A stretch of DNA of 43,245 nucleotides, from positions 1 through 43,245 of the forward strand of contig PCBK01000169.1 in the NCBI GenBank assembly GCA_002731275.1, written 5' to 3'. The notes under the pieces are model-generated. The model searched no databases and was not told the DNA's origin. It worked only from the letters and a program-made list of their open reading frames with translations. Below are positions 8,700 to 17,077 of the stretch, one piece after another. Positions within the stretch are counted from its first letter, which is position 1; each line of letters opens with the position of its first letter. A program made the translations under genes and the position numbers. This DNA comes from Deltaproteobacteria bacterium. Its GTDB lineage: Bacteria; Myxococcota_C; UBA6777.

Positions 8700-11600
8700 T
8701 CACTTCAACAGAGGATCTGCTGAAGTCAATGTTCTCGTATTGCCAGCAACATCGGACAATTCGACACGGGAGACCTTCCAGTCACCGACAGTCGAAGTCG
8801 CCGGAATCCTCAAGATTCCTTCAAATCGTTTTGTCGCAGGATTGTAGGACAAAGAAGCCCACATCAAGTCTGCAGCCCCCGGTCCTTTGAGTTGAATGGA
8901 GGCTTGTGAAACACCTGAGTCATTATCGGAGATCTCAGCGTACACCCTGACCTGCTCTCCAGCCCGAGCCTGTGCAGGGAACACCATCAGTTGTGTCATC
9001 ACAGGAGCGTCTGTATCAGGTTGCGTCGTCGCACCACGTACAGTCACCTGGAGCCCCTTCACAAGGCTATCCGAATCGCTTAGTTGCACTTGATTTCCGG
9101 CACGGTCACTGGCCGTTGCAGACGCCCCTTTCCACACACCATTTTCAGAGTACTTGCCAATCGTGCCTTCCCCTTCCCATTTGTTTGTCGCAGGATTGTA
9201 TTTCAAATTCGCAAACATACGATGTTTTTGCGAAGGAGATACGAGCAACACAGACACAGAGGCCACACCACTCCCAACATCGGACACCTCTGCGTACAAG
9301 CGAACAGAGTCTCCTGCAAGAACAGTCCCCTGTCCTCTCTTCAATGAGGCAAACACCGGCGCTTTTGTATCCGTTGAAGGTGTCCCACCGCTCACCTCCA
9401 GAGGCGCATCGAGCATCTCCGAACCAACAGCGCCCAGCTGGTATACAGATTGGTTCCGTGCCTTATCCAACACCTCGGCGCTTTGGATTTTCCAGCTGCC
9501 ATTTTCTGCATCAACAGCAAAAGAGACCGACGCCTCCCACCTCTTTGTCGCTGAATTATACGACAATTCAACTGAACGATACTGCCCAGAGGGCGAAGAG
9601 AGCGCAACAGAGAGGCTCCCAACACCATCCCCTTTATCTGTCGCCTCAGCCTGCAGGAAAATGGACTTTCCTGCGATCACCTTCGCGGCAGGCAACCACT
9701 TAAGTGACACCAACGAAGGAGCCTCATTATCACCAGGAGGTACAGGCGCACCCTGGAGTATTTTAAGTGATATCTGCTTGCTCAATTTGCGAGTAAGGAT
9801 CGCACTTATATCAAGAGGTTGAAGTGTTAACAGATCATTCTCACGGATACTTGAACTGTTTCCTGCTGCGTCACCGAATTGGCAGCGCGCGACACTCCAC
9901 CCGCCAGTGAAACTTTGTGAGGGGACCTTGTAATTTCCTTCAAACAATTGAGACACAGGGTTGTACTGAAGGACCGCCGAACCATACGAAGCATACTCAC
10001 CTTCAGAGAGAGGCGGTTTCAACGCACAAAATGCCTCCGTGATCCCAATGTTATCGTCGGCCTTTGCGTACACCCTGATCGATTGACCGGCATCAACCTT
10101 CCGCGGAAAGAGATTCACAAGTCCATGTGTTGGGGCTGTTGTGTCGGATGGGGCAGGCGTTGGGTTCACCTGAAAACCTCGGTGTTCCGTCGCAAGAGAG
10201 GTAACATGGGAGATCTGCAAAGCAGGCAGCGCCCCTATCGCCAGCGAATCGGACTTGCCTTCGTTTCCGGCTTTATCTTGGTACGCACATGAGGATAGCA
10301 ACCACTGACCACCAGCTGCGTCTGTTGGCAAGACCACTTCCCCCTCCCACAAAGACGTCGCCGGATTGAAGGCAAGATCAACATCAACGCTCCCCCTCAC
10401 GGCACCAACAACATGTTCAGCCTTGACCTCACAGCTGACCTTTGAGACACCACTCCCCACATCTTCGACACCGACAAACAGCCGCAATGACTCGCCAGCG
10501 TCCACAGTATCAGCCGAGAAATGTGTACCTTTCATCACAGGAGGAGTGGTCTCTGAAGGCCCACCTTGTTTGCTATTCAAGACAACAACAAACGGATCCT
10601 GAGAAGCCTGACTTGTCGCGCTTGCAATATTTAGGGCCGGAAGTGTCGCAAGGACCGAAGAGGGCATTGAATTGGAGAGACCCGCCTTGTCCTGCAAGTA
10701 GCAACCAGAGACCCACCATTCACCGGCAGGATCAGTGTCAGAGAAGTGAAGATTTCCTTCGTAAAAACCTGTATCCGTGTTGTACTGGAGAGATGTGCTC
10801 TTTTTGGCATTCGGCGTTGGTCCCTGGAAGCTACATGAAGCAAATTGGATACCACTCCCGCCAGGATCTTCGAGTCTTGTGTACACTCGCACCATCTTCC
10901 CAGCGTCGACTTTTCCAGGGGCAAGGTGAAAACCTTTCACCACAGGACGTTCACGATCAAGTCCTTGTCCTTGTGTCACCATAAAATGAAGATGTTCTTT
11001 CCAGGTCTCTCGTTCTTGTTGTGTCAGGTAGGGTACATTTTGAAGGTTTTTACCATCGATTTGAAGTGTATTTCCACTTGCATCTCGAAACGATAGGGAT
11101 TGGAGAGACCACACACCACCTCGACTATAAAGTGGGATCTTTGACACTCCCTCCCAAAGACCACGAGCTGGATTGTGCCAAAGGTTGAAGTACAAGCGAC
11201 CTGCACCAAACGCATCGTTGATCACAGCCTGCCCCCACACAACACCAGAGTCAGCGTCAGAGACCTTCACAAGCAACCTGACCACTTCACCATCCGCAAC
11301 CTCTCCAGGCGCCAACCACGCAGCGTGAAGCTGGGGTGGAACTTTATCAGTCCCAGGATTCGGTGGTGTCGTTGTCCCTTTTTCGACATCGAAGGTCTTA
11401 TTTTGAAGCAAGGGATCCGAAGCCCCGACACTGATAGTATTCTCAGCAACATCAGCAAGATCAACAGATTGAATCGACCAGGACTCGGTCCCTGCATAAT
11501 TGGGAATCGTGATCATAGCTTCATATCGCTGGTGAATCGTGTGGTAAAACGCATCTCCTTGTGCAGAGACACCGCTGGCTGACGCCAATTGAATGGTGAC

Positions 11601-12377
11601 ACGATCGATCGGACTCAATCCATCTGTGGCTTTTACCCAGACACGGACGACATCACCAGCCTTCACCTTTTTGTCAGCCACTCCAGCACTTTGTAGGACT
11701 GGAGGCACAATATCGACGGTTCCAGCCTTGATCTCGACAGTCATCCCTTTGATAGGATCTTGATCGTTCAGGTATATCGCTGGGTTCCCAGCACCATCGA
11801 GAAGGTTCACACGAGAAATTTTCCACTTACCGCCCTCTACATAAGACGGCACACGGTGAAGTCCCTCGAACTGCTTGTGGGATGGATGGTAGGTTGTCGT
11901 GAGATACATCGAGTGGTGACCGTTGGGACTCTCTATCGAGACCTGGGCACCGACTACGCCAGACAGATCCGTGCCGACCTTCACATAGACACTGAGAAGG
12001 CCACCAGCTTTGATATCATTTGAAAAGGTAAGCGATACGAGTTTTGGTGGGACAACATCTTCAGCCTTGGCTTTGACGACAAATGTGAACTTTTTGGGAC
12101 CTGCCTGTTCATCCGGCGCAGGTGCATCAAACTCAGGTGCTCGCTCAGGTCCAGGAGGTGTATCGTCCTGTGGCCCTTGTTCAACTCCCCTCTCACCAGC
12201 GTCAACAACGGACTCAGTATTTGGTTCAGAAGCCACTTCGCTGTGCTTCTCCACACCCTGCTCAGACAGGGTCTCCGTTTTCTTCTCTGTGCCCACAGGT
12301 TCCTGTGAACAATGAGTGAGAGAGAACAAGGCGATCAGGAGGCTGGCAATCCAACCTACGTGGAGAACGCGTGACAT
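8700..12377 (-). CDS. Large surface lipoprotein with nine Ig-like/beta-sandwich repeats
   Basis: The 1225-residue protein begins with a lipoprotein-type signal ending FSLTHC (Cys23; His at -1 is unusual), then a linker of about 80 residues rich in E, D and P typical of surface tethers. From residue 107 to the end it is nine repeats of about 105-130 residues. Each opens with a D(T/K/V)xxPP or DTxAP motif and then shows AGxxVRVYAxxxD, SGV, LxYNPATxxxEG, WxxSxxxLxDxAGN and a final DPL-like turn. The pattern suits bacterial Ig-like or cadherin-like adhesion domains with Asp/Asn calcium-type positions, but no catalytic motif is seen. Repeats 4, 5 and 6 each carry one Cys pair at equivalent places; the others have none. 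AGGAG precedes the ATG. It starts 12 bp after rsgA ends, so the two are probably cotranscribed. Role inferred: adhesion or envelope scaffold. Confidence 0.75.
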   Translation of the reverse strand: MSRVLHVGWIASLLIALFSLTHCSQEPVGTEKKTETLSEQGVEKHSEVASEPNTESVVDAGERGVEQGPQDDTPPGPERAPEFDAPAPDEQAGPKKFTFVVKAKAEDVVPPKLVSLTFSNDIKAGGLLSVYVKVGTDLSGVVGAQVSIESPNGHHSMYLTTTYHPSHKQFEGLHRVPSYVEGGKWKISRVNLLDGAGNPAIYLNDQDPIKGMTVEIKAGTVDIVPPVLQSAGVADKKVKAGDVVRVWVKATDGLSPIDRVTIQLASASGVSAQGDAFYHTIHQRYEAMITIPNYAGTESWSIQSVDLADVAENTISVGASDPLLQNKTFDVEKGTTTPPNPGTDKVPPQLHAAWLAPGEVADGEVVRLLVKVSDADSGVVWGQAVINDAFGAGRLYFNLWHNPARGLWEGVSKIPLYSRGGVWSLQSLSFRDASGNTLQIDGKNLQNVPYLTQQERETWKEHLHFMVTQGQGLDRERPVVKGFHLAPGKVDAGKMVRVYTRLEDPGGSGIQFASCSFQGPTPNAKKSTSLQYNTDTGFYEGNLHFSDTDPAGEWWVSGCYLQDKAGLSNSMPSSVLATLPALNIASATSQASQDPFVVVLNSKQGGPSETTPPVMKGTHFSADTVDAGESLRLFVGVEDVGSGVSKVSCEVKAEHVVGAVRGSVDVDLAFNPATSLWEGEVVLPTDAAGGQWLLSSCAYQDKAGNEGKSDSLAIGALPALQISHVTSLATEHRGFQVNPTPAPSDTTAPTHGLVNLFPRKVDAGQSIRVYAKADDNIGITEAFCALKPPLSEGEYASYGSAVLQYNPVSQLFEGNYKVPSQSFTGGWSVARCQFGDAAGNSSSIRENDLLTLQPLDISAILTRKLSKQISLKILQGAPVPPGDNEAPSLVSLKWLPAAKVIAGKSIFLQAEATDKGDGVGSLSVALSSPSGQYRSVELSYNSATKRWEASVSFAVDAENGSWKIQSAEVLDKARNQSVYQLGAVGSEMLDAPLEVSGGTPSTDTKAPVFASLKRGQGTVLAGDSVRLYAEVSDVGSGVASVSVLLVSPSQKHRMFANLKYNPATNKWEGEGTIGKYSENGVWKGASATASDRAGNQVQLSDSDSLVKGLQVTVRGATTQPDTDAPVMTQLMVFPAQARAGEQVRVYAEISDNDSGVSQASIQLKGPGAADLMWASLSYNPATKRFEGILRIPATSTVGDWKVSRVELSDVAGNTRTLTSADPLLK
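8703..12059 (-). repeat. Nine tandem protein-level repeats of about 105-130 residues
   Basis: Repeat boundaries read from recurring D-x-x-(P/A)-P openings in the 1225-residue lipoprotein. The last three repeats (coding 8703 to about 9740) are the most regular, with YNPAT or YNSAT in each. The first three are more diverged. Confidence 0.8.
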
Positions 12378-12389
12378 AGGCTTCTTCTC

Positions 12390-13352
12390 CTATTTTCGTG
12401 GGGATGAGTAATCATCCTCAGTGTGTTCTTGTAGCTCTTCACGTAGGAAGAGATAGCTGTTGTAACGCCGCTTACTGATCTCGCCCTCTGCGACAGCTTC
12501 CTTGACGGCGCAGTCGGGTTCAGCAACATGTTGACAATCCCGAAAGCGACACCCTCCGAGATAGTAGCGAAACTCCGAGAAAAACGTGGGGAGGTCTTCG
12601 AGTGTGATCCCCCAAGGGGCGAACTCCCTGATACCAGGAGTATCCATCACGTATCCACCGGCGACAGGGATCAGCATGGAGACCGTCGTGGTGTGACGGC
12701 CTTTTCCTGTGACTGCGTTCACCTCGCCTGTTTTGAGCTGCAGCGTGGGATCGATCCGGTTGAGCAGAGAGGACTTCCCTGCGCCACTTGGCCCTGTGAA
12801 GACGGTACGATGATCTTTCAGTTTTTCGCGTAGTTGCTCCACTCCGACGTTGTTCTTTGCGGAAGTACAGATGACCTCGATCCCAAGCGCTTCGAACTCA
12901 TCACGAATGGCCTGTAACTCTTCCTCTGAGATCAGATCAATTTTGTTCAACGTGAGGATGGGTTTAAGTTTGACAGCTTCACAAGTCACGAGATAGCGAT
13001 CGACGAGTCCGGGGCGGAATGGAGGGTCTTTGACCGCAACACAAACCAGGACGTGATCGATATTCGCGGCCATCGCCTGCTCTCCGCCGACTTCAGGGGC
13101 ACGTCTTGAGAGCAGCGAGGAGCGCTCCTCGATCACACAGATGATCCCTTTTTGTTCCTCACCTCTCATTTTTTCGACTGCGACGACATCACCGACAACT
13201 GGATGTGTCGAACGTTTCCCAAGAAAGATCCGCCCTCTGACTTTGCAGTGCCAGACCTCTCCTTCAACTTCGACACGATACCCCCGACCCAACACGGACA
13301 GCACAAGACCTTTTAATCGTTTCTTGTGGCTACGTTTCTTCTTCTGTTTCAA
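12390..13352 (-). CDS. rsgA: Ribosome small-subunit biogenesis GTPase RsgA
   Basis: RsgA (YjeQ) is a circularly permuted GTPase that binds late 30S subunits and helps their maturation, releasing RbfA. The order of motifs shows the permutation: G4 LNKIDL (135-140), then G1 TGPSGAGKSSLLN (186-198), a TTTVSML switch region (221-227), and G3 DTPG (237-240). The C-terminal zinc site is C268, C273, H275 and C281 in GGCRFRDCQHVAEPDC. The N-terminus is a basic OB-fold-type segment. Length (320 aa) is normal. The start is TTG at 13352, preceded by AGGA in the 9-bp gap after the upstream stop. The surrounding operon of envelope and unknown genes is not a typical rsgA context. Confidence 0.95.
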   Translation of the reverse strand: MKQKKKRSHKKRLKGLVLSVLGRGYRVEVEGEVWHCKVRGRIFLGKRSTHPVVGDVVAVEKMRGEEQKGIICVIEERSSLLSRRAPEVGGEQAMAANIDHVLVCVAVKDPPFRPGLVDRYLVTCEAVKLKPILTLNKIDLISEEELQAIRDEFEALGIEVICTSAKNNVGVEQLREKLKDHRTVFTGPSGAGKSSLLNRIDPTLQLKTGEVNAVTGKGRHTTTVSMLIPVAGGYVMDTPGIREFAPWGITLEDLPTFFSEFRYYLGGCRFRDCQHVAEPDCAVKEAVAEGEISKRRYNSYLFLREELQEHTEDDYSSPRK

Positions 13353-13361
13353 CGTTCGATC

Positions 13362-14246
13362 CTACTCATTCGCTGCATTTTTCCATAATTTCGCAAACCC
13401 TGTGTTTGTTTTCTTGAGACTTTGTACCAACTGGGTCATACGCATCTTCAATCGTTTTTGGTATGCCACACGCCCTTTTGGTTTTTTGTGTGAAAGGTAA
13501 AGCCACTTCGCACATCTGTACAACAACGCGGCATGATACGTGTACAAGCCGAAGCCCGCCTTGGGGTACAACTTGCGAAAGACTCGATAAATACGAAGCT
13601 GTGTTAAAAATTGTGAAGAGAGCATTTCGAGCGTTTTCATCGCCGCAGCTCGTGTCTTTTTGCTGCCCAACAGAGGGTTCAGCTGTCTGATGCGATAGTA
13701 AGAGAGCAGCTCTGTCCCTGTTCCCAGTGCTTGTGCGGCTTCGAGCAAGATCATCTTTTGCTTTTTGCCCAGCGCTTGTGCCTTTGTAGGTAACGCATAC
13801 GTCTTCACTGCGAGGAGCTTCTTTAGCGCGCCTCTGGCCTCATCGTTGATCTTACCCTTTACAGCAGAGCTCTCCGTCTCCTCGGCGGCTGTAGAGAGCG
13901 CATCGAGCTGATCAGAAAACGATGAAAAGACCTTCTTGGTCGAAGCTTTCGTCACATTGGAGATCTTTTGGAGATAAACCTTGTACGCTTTGGTGATGCG
14001 TTTGATACCGCTCGCGTTAGAGCGAACCCGAAGGCGCTCCCCTACAGAGGAGATGTTGCGCTCATGCTCACGTTGCAAAAGAGCGTGTGCGAGTGTCAAC
14101 CCTGATTGGTATGCGTGCGCAGCGGCTTTCCAAAGCAATGCATCTTCAGTCATTCGTTTGGAGCTGCGTTTCGCTGCAAGTGGGCTTGTCAGGGACGTTG
14201 TGGTGAGAAAAAGGCAGGAGATGGCAAAGAGAAAGAAGCGCTTCAT
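13362..14246 (-). CDS. Hypothetical exported helical protein
   Basis: I do not recognise this family. The product (294 aa) starts MKRFFLFAISCLFL, a clear signal peptide probably cleaved after SPLAA near residue 25. The remainder is helical, rich in A, L, K and R, and has no Cys pairs or catalytic motif. An upstream in-frame TTG at 14258 would add four residues, but it overlaps the GGGAG ribosome-binding site, so ATG at 14246 is the better start. It lies between an unknown gene and rsgA with gaps of 16 and 9 bp, so it is cotranscribed with them. A periplasmic role is likely from the signal peptide; nothing more can be said. Confidence 0.6.
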   Translation of the reverse strand: MKRFFLFAISCLFLTTTSLTSPLAAKRSSKRMTEDALLWKAAAHAYQSGLTLAHALLQREHERNISSVGERLRVRSNASGIKRITKAYKVYLQKISNVTKASTKKVFSSFSDQLDALSTAAEETESSAVKGKINDEARGALKKLLAVKTYALPTKAQALGKKQKMILLEAAQALGTGTELLSYYRIRQLNPLLGSKKTRAAAMKTLEMLSSQFLTQLRIYRVFRKLYPKAGFGLYTYHAALLYRCAKWLYLSHKKPKGRVAYQKRLKMRMTQLVQSLKKTNTGFAKLWKNAANE

Positions 14247-14262
14247 AAAAACTCCCAATAGC

Positions 14263-14859
14263 TTAACGTCGACCTTGCTTCCGTTTGGAAGCGTAGTCTT
14301 TGTTTCGTTTGGCGGCTTGTTGGATCATACTCTCGTCTTGACGTTTTCCTGAAGAGGTTTTCTTTTTCGCGACATATTCAGGGATCTCTTCGACATCGTC
14401 GACAATCCTCGCGAAGCAATCACGAACGTATTGGATAAAGTTGTTATCAGAAGACGTGATCGTCACCTCTGTAATCTTGTAAATGGCGATATTTACATGA
14501 TTTCCCGCGACCAAACCATAGGTCTGAAAGGTGCGATATTCTTGTGCATTGGAAGACGTTCGAGAGACTGGCAACGCGACAAGTGTTGCCCACGCTTCTC
14601 GAATCCCCGAGGACTCAGTACCGTATACAATTTCGTTGAGATCATATCCGACAGGATGGACGACCCAGTCACGGCCACGCTTGTAACCCTGGCTTTTGTG
14701 TGTGCGGTTGAGCACGTCAAAGAAATCTCGTTCACCGTCCTCACGAAGCCCATCGGAACGATAGTGTGTCAGAATCGCACGACCAAGCCACAGAGCCTGG
14801 TCACGAGAGATCTGTTCCTCTGATATATACCGCCGTCTCATAGGCTTATTCATCAACAT
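14263..14859 (-). CDS. Hypothetical protein, first gene of the rsgA operon
   Basis: A 198-residue protein that I do not recognise. It has no signal peptide or membrane helix. The N-terminal two thirds look globular and mixed alpha/beta (QALWLGRAILTHY, EAWATLVALPVS, HVNIAIYKITEVTI). The last 35 residues are very basic (KKKTSSGKRQ ... SKRKQGRR), suggesting contact with nucleic acid or ribosomes, though this is inference. ATG at 14859 is preceded by GGTGAG. It is the first of five same-strand genes with short gaps, so the operon promoter should lie in 14860-15120. Confidence 0.6.
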   Translation of the reverse strand: MLMNKPMRRRYISEEQISRDQALWLGRAILTHYRSDGLREDGERDFFDVLNRTHKSQGYKRGRDWVVHPVGYDLNEIVYGTESSGIREAWATLVALPVSRTSSNAQEYRTFQTYGLVAGNHVNIAIYKITEVTITSSDNNFIQYVRDCFARIVDDVEEIPEYVAKKKTSSGKRQDESMIQQAAKRNKDYASKRKQGRR

Positions 14860-14886
14860 AACTCACCACCCCGAAGCAAGAGAGGG

Positions 14887-14928
14887 TCACAGCCTGGCAT
14901 AGCACAATCACAGCCTGGCATAGCACAA
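14887..14928. repeat. Perfect 21-bp tandem duplication in the promoter region of the rsgA operon
   Basis: The 21-bp unit beginning TCACAGCCTGGCATAGC occurs at 14887-14907 and again, without any gap or mismatch, at 14908-14928. It sits about 30-70 bp upstream of the first operon start. Two identical adjacent copies suggest a recent slippage event. I could not match it confidently to a known operator or sigma-factor site. Confidence 0.85.
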
Positions 14929-15120
14929 ACCGTAACAGACGTTGTGTTGGCAACAATGGGTTCGTTGTCAACAAGATGACTCTGTTTCACATCTTTATAC
15001 CATAATTCGCACGAATGCTACAGATCTCAACCTGATATCACGACAAATGGTAGAAAAATAGCGAAAAATGAAGCATCAAACGGTAGGGTATATCGGAGAA
15101 AAAGGGAGGTGTATCGGAGG

Positions 15121-16692
15121 CTATTTGAGGTTAAAAGCCAGGAACAAAGAGGAGTCTTCGCGTCTGATCAACAAGAGGATGTTGTCTCCACTCTTGATGC
15201 TCGCGATCTGCCTGGCGAGTCCCTTGATCGAAGAGATGGGATTGCGATTCACCTTCATAATGACATCGCCACTGCGCAAACCGTTTGCATCGGCAGGTGA
15301 ACCAGCTCGTACAGAGATAATCCTGACACCACCATTTGCGGGAAGTCCCCACTTTTTACGCAAAGAGGTGGAGATTGTGCTGACATTTACACCCAGACGC
15401 ATCAAAGATTGTGCGAGTTTACCGTTTTTGCTGGGGCGTCGGAAAATAGGCTTGCGCTTTTTTCGGCCTCGCGCCGTAGTCATGTCATCAAAACTACGAC
15501 CCCATCGAGTCAGTGAAACATACAATGTGATCATCTTCCCACTTCTGAGTACACCGAGCTTGGCTTTGGTCCCTGGTGGATTGAAGGCAACCATACGTGG
15601 AAGCAAACTGCTGTTGAGGACTTTTTTGCCGTTGAAGCTAACGATTACATCGCCCTGACGAAGCCCTGCGCGTTGTGCGGGGGAGCCACTCACGACGCGA
15701 TTCACGAGCGCACCATGTGGATGAGAGAGTCCAAAGGAACGCGCAAGCGAGGGCGTCACAGGTTGGATCAACACACCAAGCTTGGCACGTTCGACACGTC
15801 CGTATTTTTTGAGTTGTGGGAGAATACGACGGACGACATTGATAGGCACTGCAAATCCGATACCACGACCACCACGCAAGATCGCAGTGTTAATGCCGAT
15901 GACATCGCCATTTTTGTTGAACAGTGGACCACCACTGTTTCCTTTGTTGATCGCAGCATCTGTTTGGATGTAGTTGTCGTAATTGGTGCGGCCACGTTTA
16001 AAGCGCGAGAGGATACGCCCTTTTGCGCTCACGATCCCAGCAGTCACGGAGATCCCCAGTCCACGAGCATTCCCAATCGCCATCACAGGAGCACCAACAG
16101 GGAGCTTTTGAGAGTTCCCCAAGTACACGTAGGGGAACTTCTTCCCAGCTGGTGCTTTAAGTTTGATCAGAGCGATATCGAGGAGTGGCGACGTTCCGAT
16201 CACTTTGACATCGTAGTTATGGCCATTGGCAAGCTGTGCACGGATTTTGCCAGCATTTTTGACAACGTGATGGTTGGTCAGGGCATATCCCTGTGAATTG
16301 ATCAAGAAGCCTGAGCCACGGGACCGACGCACGGGAATACGTCGCATCCAACGACGGAATCGCTTGGAACGATAAGGGTCATGACGATACCGTCGGTTTC
16401 TTCGCCCTCTCCATGGGTTTGAAAAGAAATCATCAAAGGGACGACCGCTGCGACGACGTCGTGATCTTGAAATGTAGCGTTTTCCTTCGACATGAAGGTT
16501 AAAGACAGCAGGTTTGACTCGTTTGACCAACCCGGAAAAATCATACACAGCGATCTTGGGGGCGGGTTTGCTCGAAGGTCTTGTATGAGAAAGAGATTCT
16601 GCGTGAACAGGGCTCACACCTGTCAAGGCGCCGAGTCCCAGGCATAGCCCAAATCCCCACACGAGGGATCGGCCGATCGAATGCAAGTTCAT
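15121..16692 (-). CDS. HtrA/DegP-type periplasmic serine protease with two PDZ domains and an Arg-rich loop
   Basis: Do/DegP-like proteases degrade or chaperone misfolded envelope proteins. The 523-residue product has a signal peptide ending SPVHA (about 31), a trypsin-like domain with H142 (LTNHHVV), D172 (LLDIALIK) and S253 (GNSGGP), and two PDZ domains starting near RAKLGVLIQ and near RLGVNVST. Both end with binding-groove-type segments (GSPAQRAGLRQGDVI, GSPADANGLRSGDVI). Between the first strand and the catalytic His, where DegP has its LA loop, lies a segment (72-126) with 22 Arg in 55 residues around PFDDFFSNPWRG. That charge is unusual for this loop. GAGGAG precedes the ATG at 16692. 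It is divergent from minD. The specific DegP/DegQ/DegS identity is not decided; two PDZ domains fit DegP or DegQ. Confidence 0.9.
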   Translation of the reverse strand: MNLHSIGRSLVWGFGLCLGLGALTGVSPVHAESLSHTRPSSKPAPKIAVYDFSGLVKRVKPAVFNLHVEGKRYISRSRRRRSGRPFDDFFSNPWRGRRNRRYRHDPYRSKRFRRWMRRIPVRRSRGSGFLINSQGYALTNHHVVKNAGKIRAQLANGHNYDVKVIGTSPLLDIALIKLKAPAGKKFPYVYLGNSQKLPVGAPVMAIGNARGLGISVTAGIVSAKGRILSRFKRGRTNYDNYIQTDAAINKGNSGGPLFNKNGDVIGINTAILRGGRGIGFAVPINVVRRILPQLKKYGRVERAKLGVLIQPVTPSLARSFGLSHPHGALVNRVVSGSPAQRAGLRQGDVIVSFNGKKVLNSSLLPRMVAFNPPGTKAKLGVLRSGKMITLYVSLTRWGRSFDDMTTARGRKKRKPIFRRPSKNGKLAQSLMRLGVNVSTISTSLRKKWGLPANGGVRIISVRAGSPADANGLRSGDVIMKVNRNPISSIKGLARQIASIKSGDNILLLIRREDSSLFLAFNLK

Positions 16693-17077
16693 ATGATACT
16701 CCTCATTGCTTTACTACGGTCATGAGCGACAGCTTCAGAGGCTGTCGAGGGCTCCATTGGTGCATAACATACACCGTGCCTCTTACAACGTCTCCACGCC
16801 AAGCAATATTCCACCTTTCCTCATGAAAACAGCCTGAAAGGCACACCAATGACCACACAAAGCTACTATTTTTCACGATAAAAATCAAAGAGATAAAAAA
16901 AAGGCGGGGATTTTTTTGACTCTTGAGGCGAGATCTTCCAGAGTGAATCAAAATTAGAACTAGCAGCCAGACCGCTATCATGGTCACCACGAGCTGTCGA
17001 CATGTTCACAACTGCAACCTATGTGACTGTTAAACTCGACCCAGCTCGGCGGAACGTCAACAGTGAGGATAAAAATT
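16693..17077. other. Divergent intergenic region between htrA-like gene and minD
   Basis: About 385 bp with no supported gene. It must contain the start signals for both divergent genes. The minD ribosome-binding site GAGGAT is at 17065-17070. I see no minC here, although min genes are often ordered minC-minD-minE. No confident -35/-10 pair was found. Confidence 0.5.

Noticed and set aside
17063-17077. GTG at 17063 as the start of minD
   Set aside because: It overlaps the GAGGAT ribosome-binding site for ATG 17078, and MGEAILITSG fits the usual MinD beginning.
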